Assembly: GCA_028822445.1 (NCBI GenBank)
Contig: JAPKDQ010000002.1
Location: forward strand, 1 to 64,000
DNA length: 64,000 bases
From: Rhodospirillaceae bacterium
GTDB taxonomy: Bacteria > Pseudomonadota > Alphaproteobacteria > Rhodospirillales > Rhodospirillaceae
Direction: 5' to 3'
In this document: piece after piece, positions 17,825 to 26,388 of the stretch
Numbering within the stretch: position 1 is the stretch's first letter
Layout: every line of letters begins with the position of its first letter
Program-made: the position numbers and the translations under genes
Notes under the pieces: generated by a model
Seen by the model: only the letters and a program-made list of their open reading frames with translations
What the model was told of the DNA's origin: nothing
Databases searched by the model: none

Positions 17825-18385
17825 CTAGGCCTGCTCCAATGCAGCACACCATTCTTCGCGCAGAATGGCCCAGCGCTCGTGATCTTGCCAAACACCATTG
17901 ATTTGTAAAAACTTTGGGGAGAACCCTTCTTTGCGAAATCCGGTTTTCAGAACCAACGCGATCGACGCCGCATTCTTAGGTTGGATGTTGGATTCTAGGC
18001 GGTTGAGGTTCAACACCGTGAATGCATGGTCCAGCACAAGAGCCAGCCCCTCACCCATATATCCCTGACCAGAGAGCTTCATATCAGCGTAATAGCCAAG
18101 AGAGCCGGACCGTAAGCCACCCATGGCGATGTCGTTGATGTTCACGACGCCGACTAACCGGTCGTCTTCATTCCGACCGATGAAGAAACCTATCGCTCGA
18201 CTATTTGCGACACGGTCTAAGTAGAGCCGGTAGTGCCGCGCATCTATCGCCGGAAAAACCCAGGGTCGGTGATACTCTTTCCCTGATTGGGTCATGGCAA
18301 GATAGTCGCCCGCCACATCACGGCTTGGTGCAAATATATGGACGCGTTCTCCACGAGCAATATCTTTGCGGCGGCGTCCAAACAT
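17825..18385 (-). CDS. GNAT N-acetyltransferase, RimJ/RimL-like
   Basis: A 186-residue acetyltransferase. ARGERVHIFAPSRDVAGDYL opens the fold, VGVVNINDI and GSLGYYADMKLSGQGYMGEG form the acetyl-CoA binding region (QGYMGEG is the Q/RxxGxG/A type site), and LNRLESNIQPKNAASIALVL followed by GFRKEGFSPKFLQINGVWQD closes it. Such proteins often acetylate ribosomal protein or peptide N-termini. I chose ATG 18385; a TTG seven codons upstream is possible. It sits between fmt and truA, where most relatives have none. Its target is unknown. Confidence 0.88.
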   Translation of the reverse strand: MFGRRRKDIARGERVHIFAPSRDVAGDYLAMTQSGKEYHRPWVFPAIDARHYRLYLDRVANSRAIGFFIGRNEDDRLVGVVNINDIAMGGLRSGSLGYYADMKLSGQGYMGEGLALVLDHAFTVLNLNRLESNIQPKNAASIALVLKTGFRKEGFSPKFLQINGVWQDHERWAILREEWCAALEQA

Positions 18386-18427
18386 AAATGAACTTTCAAA
18401 GGGCAAATTAGAACTAAGAAGAGTTGT

Positions 18428-19351
18428 CTACCCGAGACGGGTCCCTGGAGGCAACTCAAAGCCTCTTAAAAAGCTAGATACATCCACCGGGCCCTTACCA
18501 GCGCGCTGCACGCGAAGCGGACGAATGAACCCGGTGCTGCACGCCACGGTAAATTTATCATCAACCACGGTTCCAGGGTCAGCCTTCGCCACCCCCTCTA
18601 GATTGACGCATTCAGTCCGTAGAATTTTGATTCTCTGCCCAGCCAGATCAACGAAACAACCAGGGAACGGGGAAAAACTGTGGATCTTCCGAACGACCAC
18701 GGACGCAGGCGCGTCAAATCGCAATGCAGCTTCACTCTTATCTATTTTTTCCGCATAGGTGACGCCAGAACCCGGCTGCTGAACCGGCTTTAGCGCGCCC
18801 ACCTCTATGTCGAGCAAGGCTCGACAAACTAGTTGGGCCCCGGATGAGGATAGGGCGTCATGTAAGTCACCCGCGGTCGTTGAATCATCGATCGGTAAAG
18901 TTTGATGAAGAAGCATCGGCCCCGTATCAAGGCCTGCGTCCATTTGCATAATCGTGATGCCAGTCTGGGTATCACCGGCCATAATCGCACGCTGTATGGG
19001 TGCGGCGCCGCGCCAACGGGGCAAGAGCGAGGCGTGTACATTGACGCATCCCATTCTTGGGGCATCGAGAATTTTCTGCGGTAAAATAAGTCCGTAGGCC
19101 GCAACCACAGCGACATCAGCATTATAATCTAAGAATATTTGTTCTGCTTCAGGTTTCTTGAGGCTGCTTGGCGTTAGCACGGGCAAACCATAATCAACAG
19201 CCCGGGCATATACCGGGCCAGGGCGCTCTTTTTGTCCTCGCCCGGCCGCACGTGGGGGCTGCGCATAGACAGCGACAACATCATGGTTGGCGCAAAGCGC
19301 ATCAAGGATTGGTACCGAGAAATCCGGCGTGCCCATAAAGATCAGACGCAT
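18428..19351 (-). CDS. fmt: methionyl-tRNA formyltransferase
   Basis: Fmt formylates initiator Met-tRNA. The 307-residue protein has RLIFMGTPDFSVPILDAL at the N-terminus, CVNVHASLLPRWRGAAPIQR (folate-binding, catalytic His region), GDTQTGITIMQMDAGLDTGP (catalytic Asp) and a C-terminal OB-like tRNA-binding domain. It starts four bases after the def stop, in the conserved def-fmt pair. Confidence 0.97.
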   Translation of the reverse strand: MRLIFMGTPDFSVPILDALCANHDVVAVYAQPPRAAGRGQKERPGPVYARAVDYGLPVLTPSSLKKPEAEQIFLDYNADVAVVAAYGLILPQKILDAPRMGCVNVHASLLPRWRGAAPIQRAIMAGDTQTGITIMQMDAGLDTGPMLLHQTLPIDDSTTAGDLHDALSSSGAQLVCRALLDIEVGALKPVQQPGSGVTYAEKIDKSEAALRFDAPASVVVRKIHSFSPFPGCFVDLAGQRIKILRTECVNLEGVAKADPGTVVDDKFTVACSTGFIRPLRVQRAGKGPVDVSSFLRGFELPPGTRLG

Positions 19352-19354
19352 AAT

Positions 19355-19879
19355 TTAATCGTCACCTTGAATATCTAGTTTTTTTGTCTTCTTGAGTTTG
19401 CGCAGAATCATTCCCCGCTTGAGGCTGGAAATATGGTCAACAAACAAGACCCCGTCGAGGTGATCCATTTCATGCTGGATAACGACGGATAGCAAGCCTT
19501 CAACCTCCAGTTCACGCGTCTCGTTCTTCTCGTTGATATAGCGCACTTTAATCCGGTCTGGGCGCACCAATTCTTCATAATATGTAGGCAGAGACAAGCA
19601 GCCCTCTTCATGAATCTTCGTTTCATCTGAGGACCAAAGGATTTCAGGATTCGCGATCATATGTGGGGCTGGAGACTCATCGCCTCGCGCCGTATCAACC
19701 ACTATAATTCGTTTGTGCACACCAACTTGTGGCGCGGCCAACCCGACACCGGGCGCCGCATACATCGTCTCCAGCATGTCTGTCATCAGGATCGCCGTCT
19801 CTTCGTCAATGTTGTCGACCGGTAAGCATACTTTCTTCAACCTTGGATCGGGCGCTATGATAATGTTACGTTTAGCCAT
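19355..19879 (-). CDS. def: peptide deformylase
   Basis: Def removes the formyl group from nascent proteins. The metal-site motifs are all present: GVGLAAPQVG, EEGCLSLP (Cys ligand) and QHEMDHLDG (HExxH). I chose ATG 19879 (174 residues, starting MAKRNIIIAPDPRL); a TTG five codons upstream is open but unlikely. It leads the def-fmt-GNAT-truA set. Confidence 0.97.
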   Translation of the reverse strand: MAKRNIIIAPDPRLKKVCLPVDNIDEETAILMTDMLETMYAAPGVGLAAPQVGVHKRIIVVDTARGDESPAPHMIANPEILWSSDETKIHEEGCLSLPTYYEELVRPDRIKVRYINEKNETRELEVEGLLSVVIQHEMDHLDGVLFVDHISSLKRGMILRKLKKTKKLDIQGDD

Positions 19880-19937
19880 AAAATAAGGTCTCAATCCCTC
19901 TAACGTGTCGGTGACATAGTCTGCGCGGACCAGAGGG

Positions 19938-20336
19938 TCAACCTATCGACGTCACCGCATGAACGGCAAGCACTCCACCGATGACGATCAACGCAACACC
20001 AGCGCACCTGATAACACGACCGCGGGTTTCACCCTCTATATCCGACAAGCCTGCTAGACCGGCACCAGGCAACACGAGACACATTGCGCTCTCAAGGAGC
20101 AGCAACCATCCGAAGAGCGTGAGAAGAAGCGGTGGGCCGGACCAGACGTTGTGTAAAGTCACGATTGGCCCGCCGATAATGAGACTAACCATTCCGTTCA
20201 GCCGCACACCATTTGGCCCCAAAGCCCCCAGCGTCCGGTAATACGATTGCCATATCTCAGTCGCATAGACTTGGCTTAATCCAAGGCCAATCAAAACCGG
20301 CGCCGCGATCCAAATCATAATTTCCAGTATTGCCAC
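19938..20336 (-). CDS. small inner-membrane protein, unknown function
   Basis: A 132-residue hydrophobic protein, from GTG 20336, with about four membrane segments (IMIWIAAPVLIGLGLSQVYA, GMVSLIIGGPIVTLH, PLLLTLFGWLLLLESAMCLV, CAGVALIVIGGVLAVHAVT). It lies between def and the DUF4139 gene on the same strand. No motif points to a function. The frame is convincing because of its consistent membrane pattern. Confidence 0.65.
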   Translation of the reverse strand: MAILEIMIWIAAPVLIGLGLSQVYATEIWQSYYRTLGALGPNGVRLNGMVSLIIGGPIVTLHNVWSGPPLLLTLFGWLLLLESAMCLVLPGAGLAGLSDIEGETRGRVIRCAGVALIVIGGVLAVHAVTSIG

Positions 20337-20359
20337 CCTAATATCGAATAGCCAGCAGG

Positions 20360-21769
20360 CTATAATCTAAGACGCACGCGATAATCGACCTGAAGTTCTC
20401 CACCTGCCGGCACATAGACAGTCCACTCCGCATTACCTTGCACCTTCGTGTGGGGTAGACTTTGATCAACAACCTCCCAGTCCCCTATAAGGTTCTCGAC
20501 AAGGTGCACCCTGACTTTTTCGGCCTTGGCATTGCTCACCGTAACGCGGTGCGCAGAAATAATAATGCGCTCAGAGGCTCTTAAAAATTCCGTCTGTTCC
20601 CGCACAACAGTAACGTCGAAGTCCCGGCCGAGCGTGAACTGTGCCTCTTGGCCTTTTGGCGTATGCTCAACTCCACCCTCTCCAAGAAATTGACGTGCAC
20701 CACTTGGGTCTTGGCCATACACCCGGACGGTTCCAGGCGGCAGCGGGGTCCCCAAACCTTGATCTTTAGTATTGTCGAAAACCAACGATCGCGTTACTTG
20801 CGACGTTCGCAACTTCCCGTTCATCGGGCCACGCATTGCTATACCATCACTCCTACTCATTAAATCCATTCTAACGCCAACGGTGTCCGCAGACAGGAGG
20901 GCCAACTGCTTTGTCTGACGGTCAACGAGCGTGACCGGCTTATCGATTGCGTACAGATGAAACGCAGCCAAGCTTTTCGGCATGATCGAATCAGACATAG
21001 CCGCGCTGCGCGCCATATCCATGGCACGCATCACCGTTGGCTGTCCTGGCGCTAGATTAACGTCCCCAGAGACCAGCTTCACAGTCGCAGCCGGATAGTC
21101 TGTACCGGTCGTATTAGAAATTGTTGCCCAAGCTACCAAATCGATCGTCTTTCTGTCTGAGCTCAGCTCAGCCACATAATCAGCGCGCCACGTTAGGCCC
21201 TTAGTCAGATAACTCAGGTCAACTTCAACTTCGCCGTCCTCTTCACTGGTGATCCCCGCCAAGAGCGTAGCCTGGGTCCGCACACCGGGTGGCAACGCAT
21301 CAAACACGAGCCGACCAGGGATCTCGGTAGTGATTCGCCCATCAATCTCAAGCACCACGCCATTAGCGACAGCGAGGACTTTGGCACGCGCCTCTATGTC
21401 TCTTCCATTTGTAGGGTTAACCCGAATGACACTCACCTCTTGCCCGACCGATGCCCGCAACAACGAGGACTGACTGACGACGTCGAAATCGAACACTTTC
21501 TCACGGACTATAAAGGAGCCCGCAGAAGACCGAAGAAACGCCGTGTTCGGCTGCATCCGCATGCTCACATCCGCAAAGGCTAGGTCCGCATCGCCAGACG
21601 GAAGCCTCACACGGCGACTATCACGAACCAACGCTAAGTCGCCGTTGTGAATCGTGACCGCTAGGCCCGTGCGCCCGGACGGTGGAACGCTGAGTTCTGC
21701 AGCCGAGATAGGCAGGCTAACAACCAGGGCTAAAACGACCCACAAAGCAGGTTTTTTTTGCGTCAGCAT
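20360..21769 (-). CDS. DUF4139-domain exported protein
   Basis: A protein of about 469 residues with a Sec signal (KKPALWVVLALVVSLPISAA). It matches the DUF4139 layout: an N-terminal part with NGDLALVRDSRRVRLPSGDA, then WRADYVAELSSDRKTIDLVA and a C-terminal beta-rich region with VTVSNAKAEKVRVHLVENLI and WTVYVPAGGELQVDYRVRLR. Function in this family is unknown; some members are linked to mucoidy or adhesion. ATG 21769 or GTG 21784 could start it. It is divergent from rmuC; a ten-base perfect palindrome CACGATCGTG (21782-21791) lies at its 5' end. Confidence 0.8.
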   Translation of the reverse strand: MLTQKKPALWVVLALVVSLPISAAELSVPPSGRTGLAVTIHNGDLALVRDSRRVRLPSGDADLAFADVSMRMQPNTAFLRSSAGSFIVREKVFDFDVVSQSSLLRASVGQEVSVIRVNPTNGRDIEARAKVLAVANGVVLEIDGRITTEIPGRLVFDALPPGVRTQATLLAGITSEEDGEVEVDLSYLTKGLTWRADYVAELSSDRKTIDLVAWATISNTTGTDYPAATVKLVSGDVNLAPGQPTVMRAMDMARSAAMSDSIMPKSLAAFHLYAIDKPVTLVDRQTKQLALLSADTVGVRMDLMSRSDGIAMRGPMNGKLRTSQVTRSLVFDNTKDQGLGTPLPPGTVRVYGQDPSGARQFLGEGGVEHTPKGQEAQFTLGRDFDVTVVREQTEFLRASERIIISAHRVTVSNAKAEKVRVHLVENLIGDWEVVDQSLPHTKVQGNAEWTVYVPAGGELQVDYRVRLRL

Positions 21770-21836
21770 GATCAAGGATCTCACGATCGTGGTTAAAGGG
21801 TACTGCTTGGGCTAGTCTGGGGATCATGGCACGGGT

Positions 21837-23060
21837 ATGGCAGGGCGCAAGCCTATGAATTTTCTATCGAGTTTAGGCGTGAGCACGGGGGAGTTTGGCC
21901 TTGGCTTAGCTCTTATGGTCGTTGTCACTCTTGCGGTCACCATCGTCCTTAAAGCGGGCAAGTCTGATGGGGCCGCAGCGCTGCAAGTGAACACGCTTCT
22001 CGATTCCCTAACCCGGCTCTCTTCAGACCAGGCCGAACTTCGTGGCCAGCTCTCACAAATAGCGGCGAGCCAGGAGAACGGGCGGAAATTGATCGCAGAA
22101 CAACTGCAAGCTCAAGAGCGGGAAATTGCCAAAACGCTGAATGATCGCCTCGAGAAAGTGACCCAACGTGTTGGTGACTCCATTCAGAAAACCACAGATA
22201 AAACATCGCAGTCATTAACGGACCTACAAAAGCGCCTGGCCGTTATTGATGCTGCCCAGAAGAACATCACGGACCTCTCTACCGATATAGTCGGCTTGCA
22301 AGACGTCCTCTCAAACAAACAAGCCCGTGGTGCCTTTGGCCAAGCGCAAATGGAAGACATTGTGCGCGACATGCTGCCTGCAGACTATTTTAAGTTTGAA
22401 GCCACGCTCTCTAACGGCAAACGCGTCGATTGCCTCATCACACTCCCGGGCGACCAAGGCGATATTGGTGTGGATTCTAAGTATCCCCACGAAGGTTTTG
22501 TGCGTCTAATGGAAGCACAGGGCGACGATGAACGGAAAGTAGCCAGCAAAGCCTTTACGCGGGACGTGGTCATTCATATTCAAGCCATCGCCGAGAAATA
22601 TATTATTCCTGGCGAGACATCCGACTGGGCTTTGATGTTCGTACCTGCTGAATCCATTTACATGGAGTTGCATACGAATTTTCAGAATGTGATCCAAGAA
22701 GGGTATCGCAGAAAAGTCATCGTCGCATCGCCGTCCTCGTTCTGGGCCATTCTACATTCGGTTCGGGCACTTATTCGTGACACGAAAATGCGTGAGCATG
22801 CCGGCGTTATTCAAAAAGAAGTGGGGCTTTTGATGGAAGATGTCGCCCGCCTCGATAAGCGGGTCGGCAATCTATCTCGACACTTTGAACAGACCGGCAA
22901 GGACATCGAAGAAATACAAACCTCGACCCGCAAGATTGCCCTCCATGGCAATCGGATCACACAGGTCGATCTGCAAGGCGAGGCACCTGAGGCCAAAGAA
23001 AGGTCGCTTGGCAAGGACGTCGCCTCGGTCACGAGCCTCGATAGTCGCCGTCCTCAATAG
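21837..23060 (+). CDS. rmuC: DNA recombination protein RmuC
   Basis: A 407-residue protein with an N-terminal membrane segment (FGLGLALMVVVTLAVTIVLK), a long coiled coil (about 55-165) and the RmuC nuclease-like core: QMEDIVRDMLPADYF, CLITLPGDQGDIGVDSKYPH, WALMFVPAESIYMEL and VIVASPSSFWAILHSVRALI. RmuC limits inversions at short inverted repeats. The start is not certain: ATG 21837 has no clear ribosome site, nor does ATG 21855. Confidence 0.92.
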   Translation: MAGRKPMNFLSSLGVSTGEFGLGLALMVVVTLAVTIVLKAGKSDGAAALQVNTLLDSLTRLSSDQAELRGQLSQIAASQENGRKLIAEQLQAQEREIAKTLNDRLEKVTQRVGDSIQKTTDKTSQSLTDLQKRLAVIDAAQKNITDLSTDIVGLQDVLSNKQARGAFGQAQMEDIVRDMLPADYFKFEATLSNGKRVDCLITLPGDQGDIGVDSKYPHEGFVRLMEAQGDDERKVASKAFTRDVVIHIQAIAEKYIIPGETSDWALMFVPAESIYMELHTNFQNVIQEGYRRKVIVASPSSFWAILHSVRALIRDTKMREHAGVIQKEVGLLMEDVARLDKRVGNLSRHFEQTGKDIEEIQTSTRKIALHGNRITQVDLQGEAPEAKERSLGKDVASVTSLDSRRPQ

Positions 23061-23185
23061 GACTGAAATTTAAGGTGGCGCCTGCGTAACTTGACATGCC
23101 TTATTGCTGGTCCCATATCAGAATGACTAAAAGAATTGATTAAGCCCAATCGGTTACGGGCACACTCATATGGAGCTGCCAGACC

Positions 23186-24154
23186 ATGGAAATGAACTCT
23201 ATCTTCGTCATCTTCTTCACTTTGCTTGGTATCATCATCGTCTTCAAGGCGGTGGTCGTCGTGCCTCAGGGCTGGAACTTCACCATCGAGCGCTTCGGCA
23301 AATTCACCCGGACGTTCTCCCCTGGCCTGCAACTCATTACGCCGTTCATCGAAAACGTAGGCAACAAGTTGAACATGATGGAACAAGTCTTGGACGTTCC
23401 GTCGCAAGAGATCATCACAAAAGACAACGCCATGGTGACAGTTGATGGGGTGGTGTTTTATCAAATACTTAATGCTGGTAAGGCGGCGTACGAAGTCCGC
23501 GAGCTCGAACTCGCGATTTTAAACCTGACCATGACTAATATCCGGACCGTAATGGGCAGTATGGACTTGGATGAGCTGCTGTCTCAGCGCGATGCCATCA
23601 ACGCGCGCCTGCTGACTGTCGTCGACGAAGCAACAAACCCTTGGGGCATCAAGGTCACCCGCATCGAAATCAAAGATATTTCGCCGCCGAGAGACTTGGT
23701 TGAAGCCATGGGCCGTCAGATGAAAGCCGAGCGCTTAAAGAGAGCAGAGATTTTGGAAGCGGAAGGTGACCGCCAATCTGCGATTTTACGCGCCGAGGGC
23801 GATAAGCAATCTCAAATTCTTAAAGCTGAGGGCGAGCGTGAAGCATCCTTCCGCGATGCTGAAGCGCGGGAACGTTTGGCGGAAGCTGAAGCGAAAGCCA
23901 CCAGCATGGTGTCTAAAGCTATTGCGGAGGGTGACGTCCAGGCCATCAACTACTTTGTGGCGCAAAAATATATTGAGGCAATCAGCGGGTTCGCAACCTC
24001 CCCAAACGAGAAATTAGTGCTCATGCCCCTTGAAGCGTCAGGTGTAATCGGGGCAATCAGTGGAATTGCTGAGCTGGCAAAATCGTCCTTGTCCGAAAAG
24101 AAAGCCGGGTCCCAGGAGGCAGGGACCGGCCGCATCCCAAACAGCGGGGCATAA
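23186..24154 (+). CDS. SPFH/band 7 (stomatin-like, QmcA-type) membrane protein
   Basis: A 322-residue protein with one N-terminal membrane segment ([20 protein letters not shown]) followed by the SPFH domain: [48 protein letters not shown] and [20 protein letters not shown]. Residues about 195-255 form an Ala/Glu/Arg coiled coil with repeated [16 protein letters not shown]-like units. It makes oligomeric scaffolds in the inner membrane and works with NfeD, whose gene starts five bases downstream. Confidence 0.93.
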   Translation: MEMNSIFVIFFTLLGIIIVFKAVVVVPQGWNFTIERFGKFTRTFSPGLQLITPFIENVGNKLNMMEQVLDVPSQEIITKDNAMVTVDGVVFYQILNAGKAAYEVRELELAILNLTMTNIRTVMGSMDLDELLSQRDAINARLLTVVDEATNPWGIKVTRIEIKDISPPRDLVEAMGRQMKAERLKRAEILEAEGDRQSAILRAEGDKQSQILKAEGEREASFRDAEARERLAEAEAKATSMVSKAIAEGDVQAINYFVAQKYIEAISGFATSPNEKLVLMPLEASGVIGAISGIAELAKSSLSEKKAGSQEAGTGRIPNSGA

Positions 24155-24159
24155 GGACG

Positions 24160-24606
24160 ATGGAAGAGTTTCTAGCAAATGCAGATCACTGGAATTGGTG
24201 GGTCCTTGCGCTCGCTATGTTTGTGATTGAACTGGTGATGCCCGGCGTCATCTTCCTGTGGCTCGCAATCGCCGCCTCGCTCACCGGAGCCCTAACGTGG
24301 ATCATCCCCGACCTGGGATGGGAACTCAGCTTCGTCACCTTCGCCGTGCTCAGTGTGATTGCGATTATTATTGGACGCAAAGTATGGCCGCCCGGTTCTG
24401 TGGATTCAGAAGACCCGACACTTAACAAGCGCGCCGAACAATACGTCGGGCAGACCTTTACGCTGGACTCCGCCTTAAAGAATGGGCGTGGGCGTCTCCA
24501 CGTGGGGGATGGCTCATGGCTCGCCAGAGGGCCAGACTTAGACGCCGGAACAAAGGTTAAAGTGGTCGCTGTTGACGGCTCAGTCTTAGAGGTTGAACCG
24601 GTCTAG
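24160..24606 (+). CDS. NfeD-like membrane protein
   Basis: A 148-residue short NfeD: membrane segments at NWWVLALAMFVIELVMPGVI, LWLAIAASLTGALTWII and LSFVTFAVLSVIAIIIG, then a C-terminal OB-fold (YVGQTFTLDSALKNGRGRL, GDGSWLARGPDLDAGTKVKV). It is the standard partner of the band 7 protein encoded just upstream and probably in the same operon. Confidence 0.93.
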   Translation: MEEFLANADHWNWWVLALAMFVIELVMPGVIFLWLAIAASLTGALTWIIPDLGWELSFVTFAVLSVIAIIIGRKVWPPGSVDSEDPTLNKRAEQYVGQTFTLDSALKNGRGRLHVGDGSWLARGPDLDAGTKVKVVAVDGSVLEVEPV

Positions 24607-24623
24607 CTCAAAAGAACTAAAGC

Positions 24624-25304
24624 CTACTTCGAAGACCGCGAACTGTACTGCCCAGTATTCACAACTTCCGAATCAGGCGGCACCTCGATCCGAACCGTCT
24701 TGGTCTCACCAGAGGCGCCCGGAAATTGGTCAAAGATTGCTTGAACAATGTAAGGCATGACGGGATCAATCTGTCCGTTGGTGCCGGTGCTGACTGCAGA
24801 CCCTTCAAACACACGCTCTGGGTTTTCGGTGTTATAGGTCACTCCGTCGTACAACACGAGATCAACGCGACGGGTGTACATCTGCCTGGTTGCTGTTCTG
24901 TTTTCGTAGGGTGTGCCAAAGCCATAGCCGAAATGGCTGGGCCCGTATCCGAAACCATACCCAAACCCAAATCCACTGTTGCGTGATTTAACATCAGGGC
25001 TGGGGCCTTCTACAGACCACTTCAATGTCACGATAAGGTCAGGCGTTGCACTCTCATCGCCAAAGGTTTTCAATCCGAGGCCGGAGAGCCGCTTCGCAAT
25101 CAGATCTGAGTAGGCGTCAAATGCGAGGCTTTCCTCTTGTTCATCATCAAGCGCGACAATCGAAAATGATTCGCCGGACGGAGCGCTCGGTAAACTGTGG
25201 TGGCGCGTGATATCTGAAACGACATACTTTGGGCTCGCGCAGGCGGCAAGGCCAAAACTTATAGCTACTGCAGCGAAAGCGTGCTTTGCGAAAGTTTTTA
25301 TCAT
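24624..25304 (-). CDS. DUF4136 lipoprotein
   Basis: A 226-residue lipoprotein: signal and lipobox ISFGLAAC (Cys 22), then a DUF4136-like fold with LAFDAYSDLIAKRLSGLGLK and DLIVTLKWSVEG, a Gly/Tyr/Phe-rich loop (GFGFGYGFGYGPSHFGYGFG), then RRVDLVLYDGVTY. ATG 25304 follows AGGAGA. It is probably anchored in the outer membrane, function unknown. It converges with the NfeD gene, 17 bases apart. Confidence 0.85.
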   Translation of the reverse strand: MIKTFAKHAFAAVAISFGLAACASPKYVVSDITRHHSLPSAPSGESFSIVALDDEQEESLAFDAYSDLIAKRLSGLGLKTFGDESATPDLIVTLKWSVEGPSPDVKSRNSGFGFGYGFGYGPSHFGYGFGTPYENRTATRQMYTRRVDLVLYDGVTYNTENPERVFEGSAVSTGTNGQIDPVMPYIVQAIFDQFPGASGETKTVRIEVPPDSEVVNTGQYSSRSSK

Positions 25305-25455
25305 GGCACAGTGTCTCCTGGTTACGTTCGCCTGTCTTTATCAGTTGGTCACCATACTACACCGCGGCCAGTGATTTCCAATTCACAGATACATTACTTT
25401 TTAGATATGCCCGTGGTGCGGCGGAAATATGGCAAGGCCATGGCGAACATTCCTA

Positions 25456-26049
25456 CTAAACGGGGCGCCGCGCTTTCATAGCAGCAGAAAGCGTTCCGTC
25501 ATCAAGATAATCAAGCTCTCCGCCGACGGGGACACCGTGCGCCAGCCCCGAAAGGACAACATTCGCACCATCCAACCGGTCAGCGAGGTAGTGAGCCGTG
25601 CTTTGCCCATCAACTGTAGCGCTCAGTGCCAAAACCACTTCTTTGACCTGGTCCGCGCCGGCCCGACATACGAGCCCCACAATATTGAGGTCATCTGGCC
25701 CAACTCCATCTAGCGGCGACAGGAGGCCGCCGGTGACATGGTACACACCACGAAACGAAGCGCTGCGCTCCAAAGCCCACAAGTCTGCGACGTCCTCGAC
25801 AACACAAATTACGGAGCGATCCCGTTTTGGATCAAGGCACATGGCGCATGGGTCTTGAGTGTCGAAGTTCCCGCAGGTCCCACAAATTCTCACGCTCTCT
25901 GCCGCACGTTCCAATGACTGAATGAGCGGTTTCATTACGGATTCTTTTTTCTTGATGAGATCGAGAACCGCACGCCGGGCCGACCGCGGGCCTAAGCCTG
26001 GAAGTTTTGCCAGCTGACGTATGAGCGCTTCAATATCTGTACCGGCCAC
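25456..26049 (-). CDS. recR: recombination mediator RecR
   Basis: RecR acts with RecF/RecO to load RecA. The 197 residues show the helix-hairpin-helix [18 protein letters not shown], a zinc site [16 protein letters not shown], and a Toprim domain starting [15 protein letters not shown] with [20 protein letters not shown]. It ends the dnaX-ybaB-recR operon, a widely conserved order. Confidence 0.97.
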   Translation of the reverse strand: MAGTDIEALIRQLAKLPGLGPRSARRAVLDLIKKKESVMKPLIQSLERAAESVRICGTCGNFDTQDPCAMCLDPKRDRSVICVVEDVADLWALERSASFRGVYHVTGGLLSPLDGVGPDDLNIVGLVCRAGADQVKEVVLALSATVDGQSTAHYLADRLDGANVVLSGLAHGVPVGGELDYLDDGTLSAAMKARRPV

Positions 26050-26064
26050 GAGGCGTCTTCGTCC

Positions 26065-26388
26065 CTAAAACGGAAGTTTAAAACCAGATGGCAAATCGAG
26101 GCCACCGGTGAGTTGGCTCATCTCATCTTGTGTTTTGGTTTCAAGACGGGCGCGGGCATCGTTGGTCGCAGCAACAATCAAATCTTCCAGCACTTCTGCT
26201 TCGTCTGGCTTTAGCAAAGAGGGGTCAATTTTGATTCGTTTCATGTCCGATTTCCCGGTCAATGTGACAGAGACCATTCCAGCACCCGACGATCCATCGA
26301 CCTCAATTTCCGTGAGACGCTCTTGCATCTCACCCATCTTTTTTTGCATTTCCTGCGCTTGTTTCATTAGTGCGCCAAGGTTCTTCAT
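26065..26388 (-). CDS. ybaB: YbaB/EbfC nucleoid-associated protein
   Basis: A 107-residue DNA-binding protein: MKNLGALMKQAQEMQKKMGE coiled start, then VTLTGKSDMKRIKIDPSLLK and EDLIVAATNDARARLE. It overlaps the dnaX stop by four bases and precedes recR by 15. Confidence 0.96.
   Translation of the reverse strand: MKNLGALMKQAQEMQKKMGEMQERLTEIEVDGSSGAGMVSVTLTGKSDMKRIKIDPSLLKPDEAEVLEDLIVAATNDARARLETKTQDEMSQLTGGLDLPSGFKLPF

Noticed and set aside
23054-23464. 136-residue minus-strand frame opposite the band 7 gene
   Set aside because: It is antisense to a well-supported SPFH domain, and its His/Asp/Glu-rich sequence has no recognisable family.
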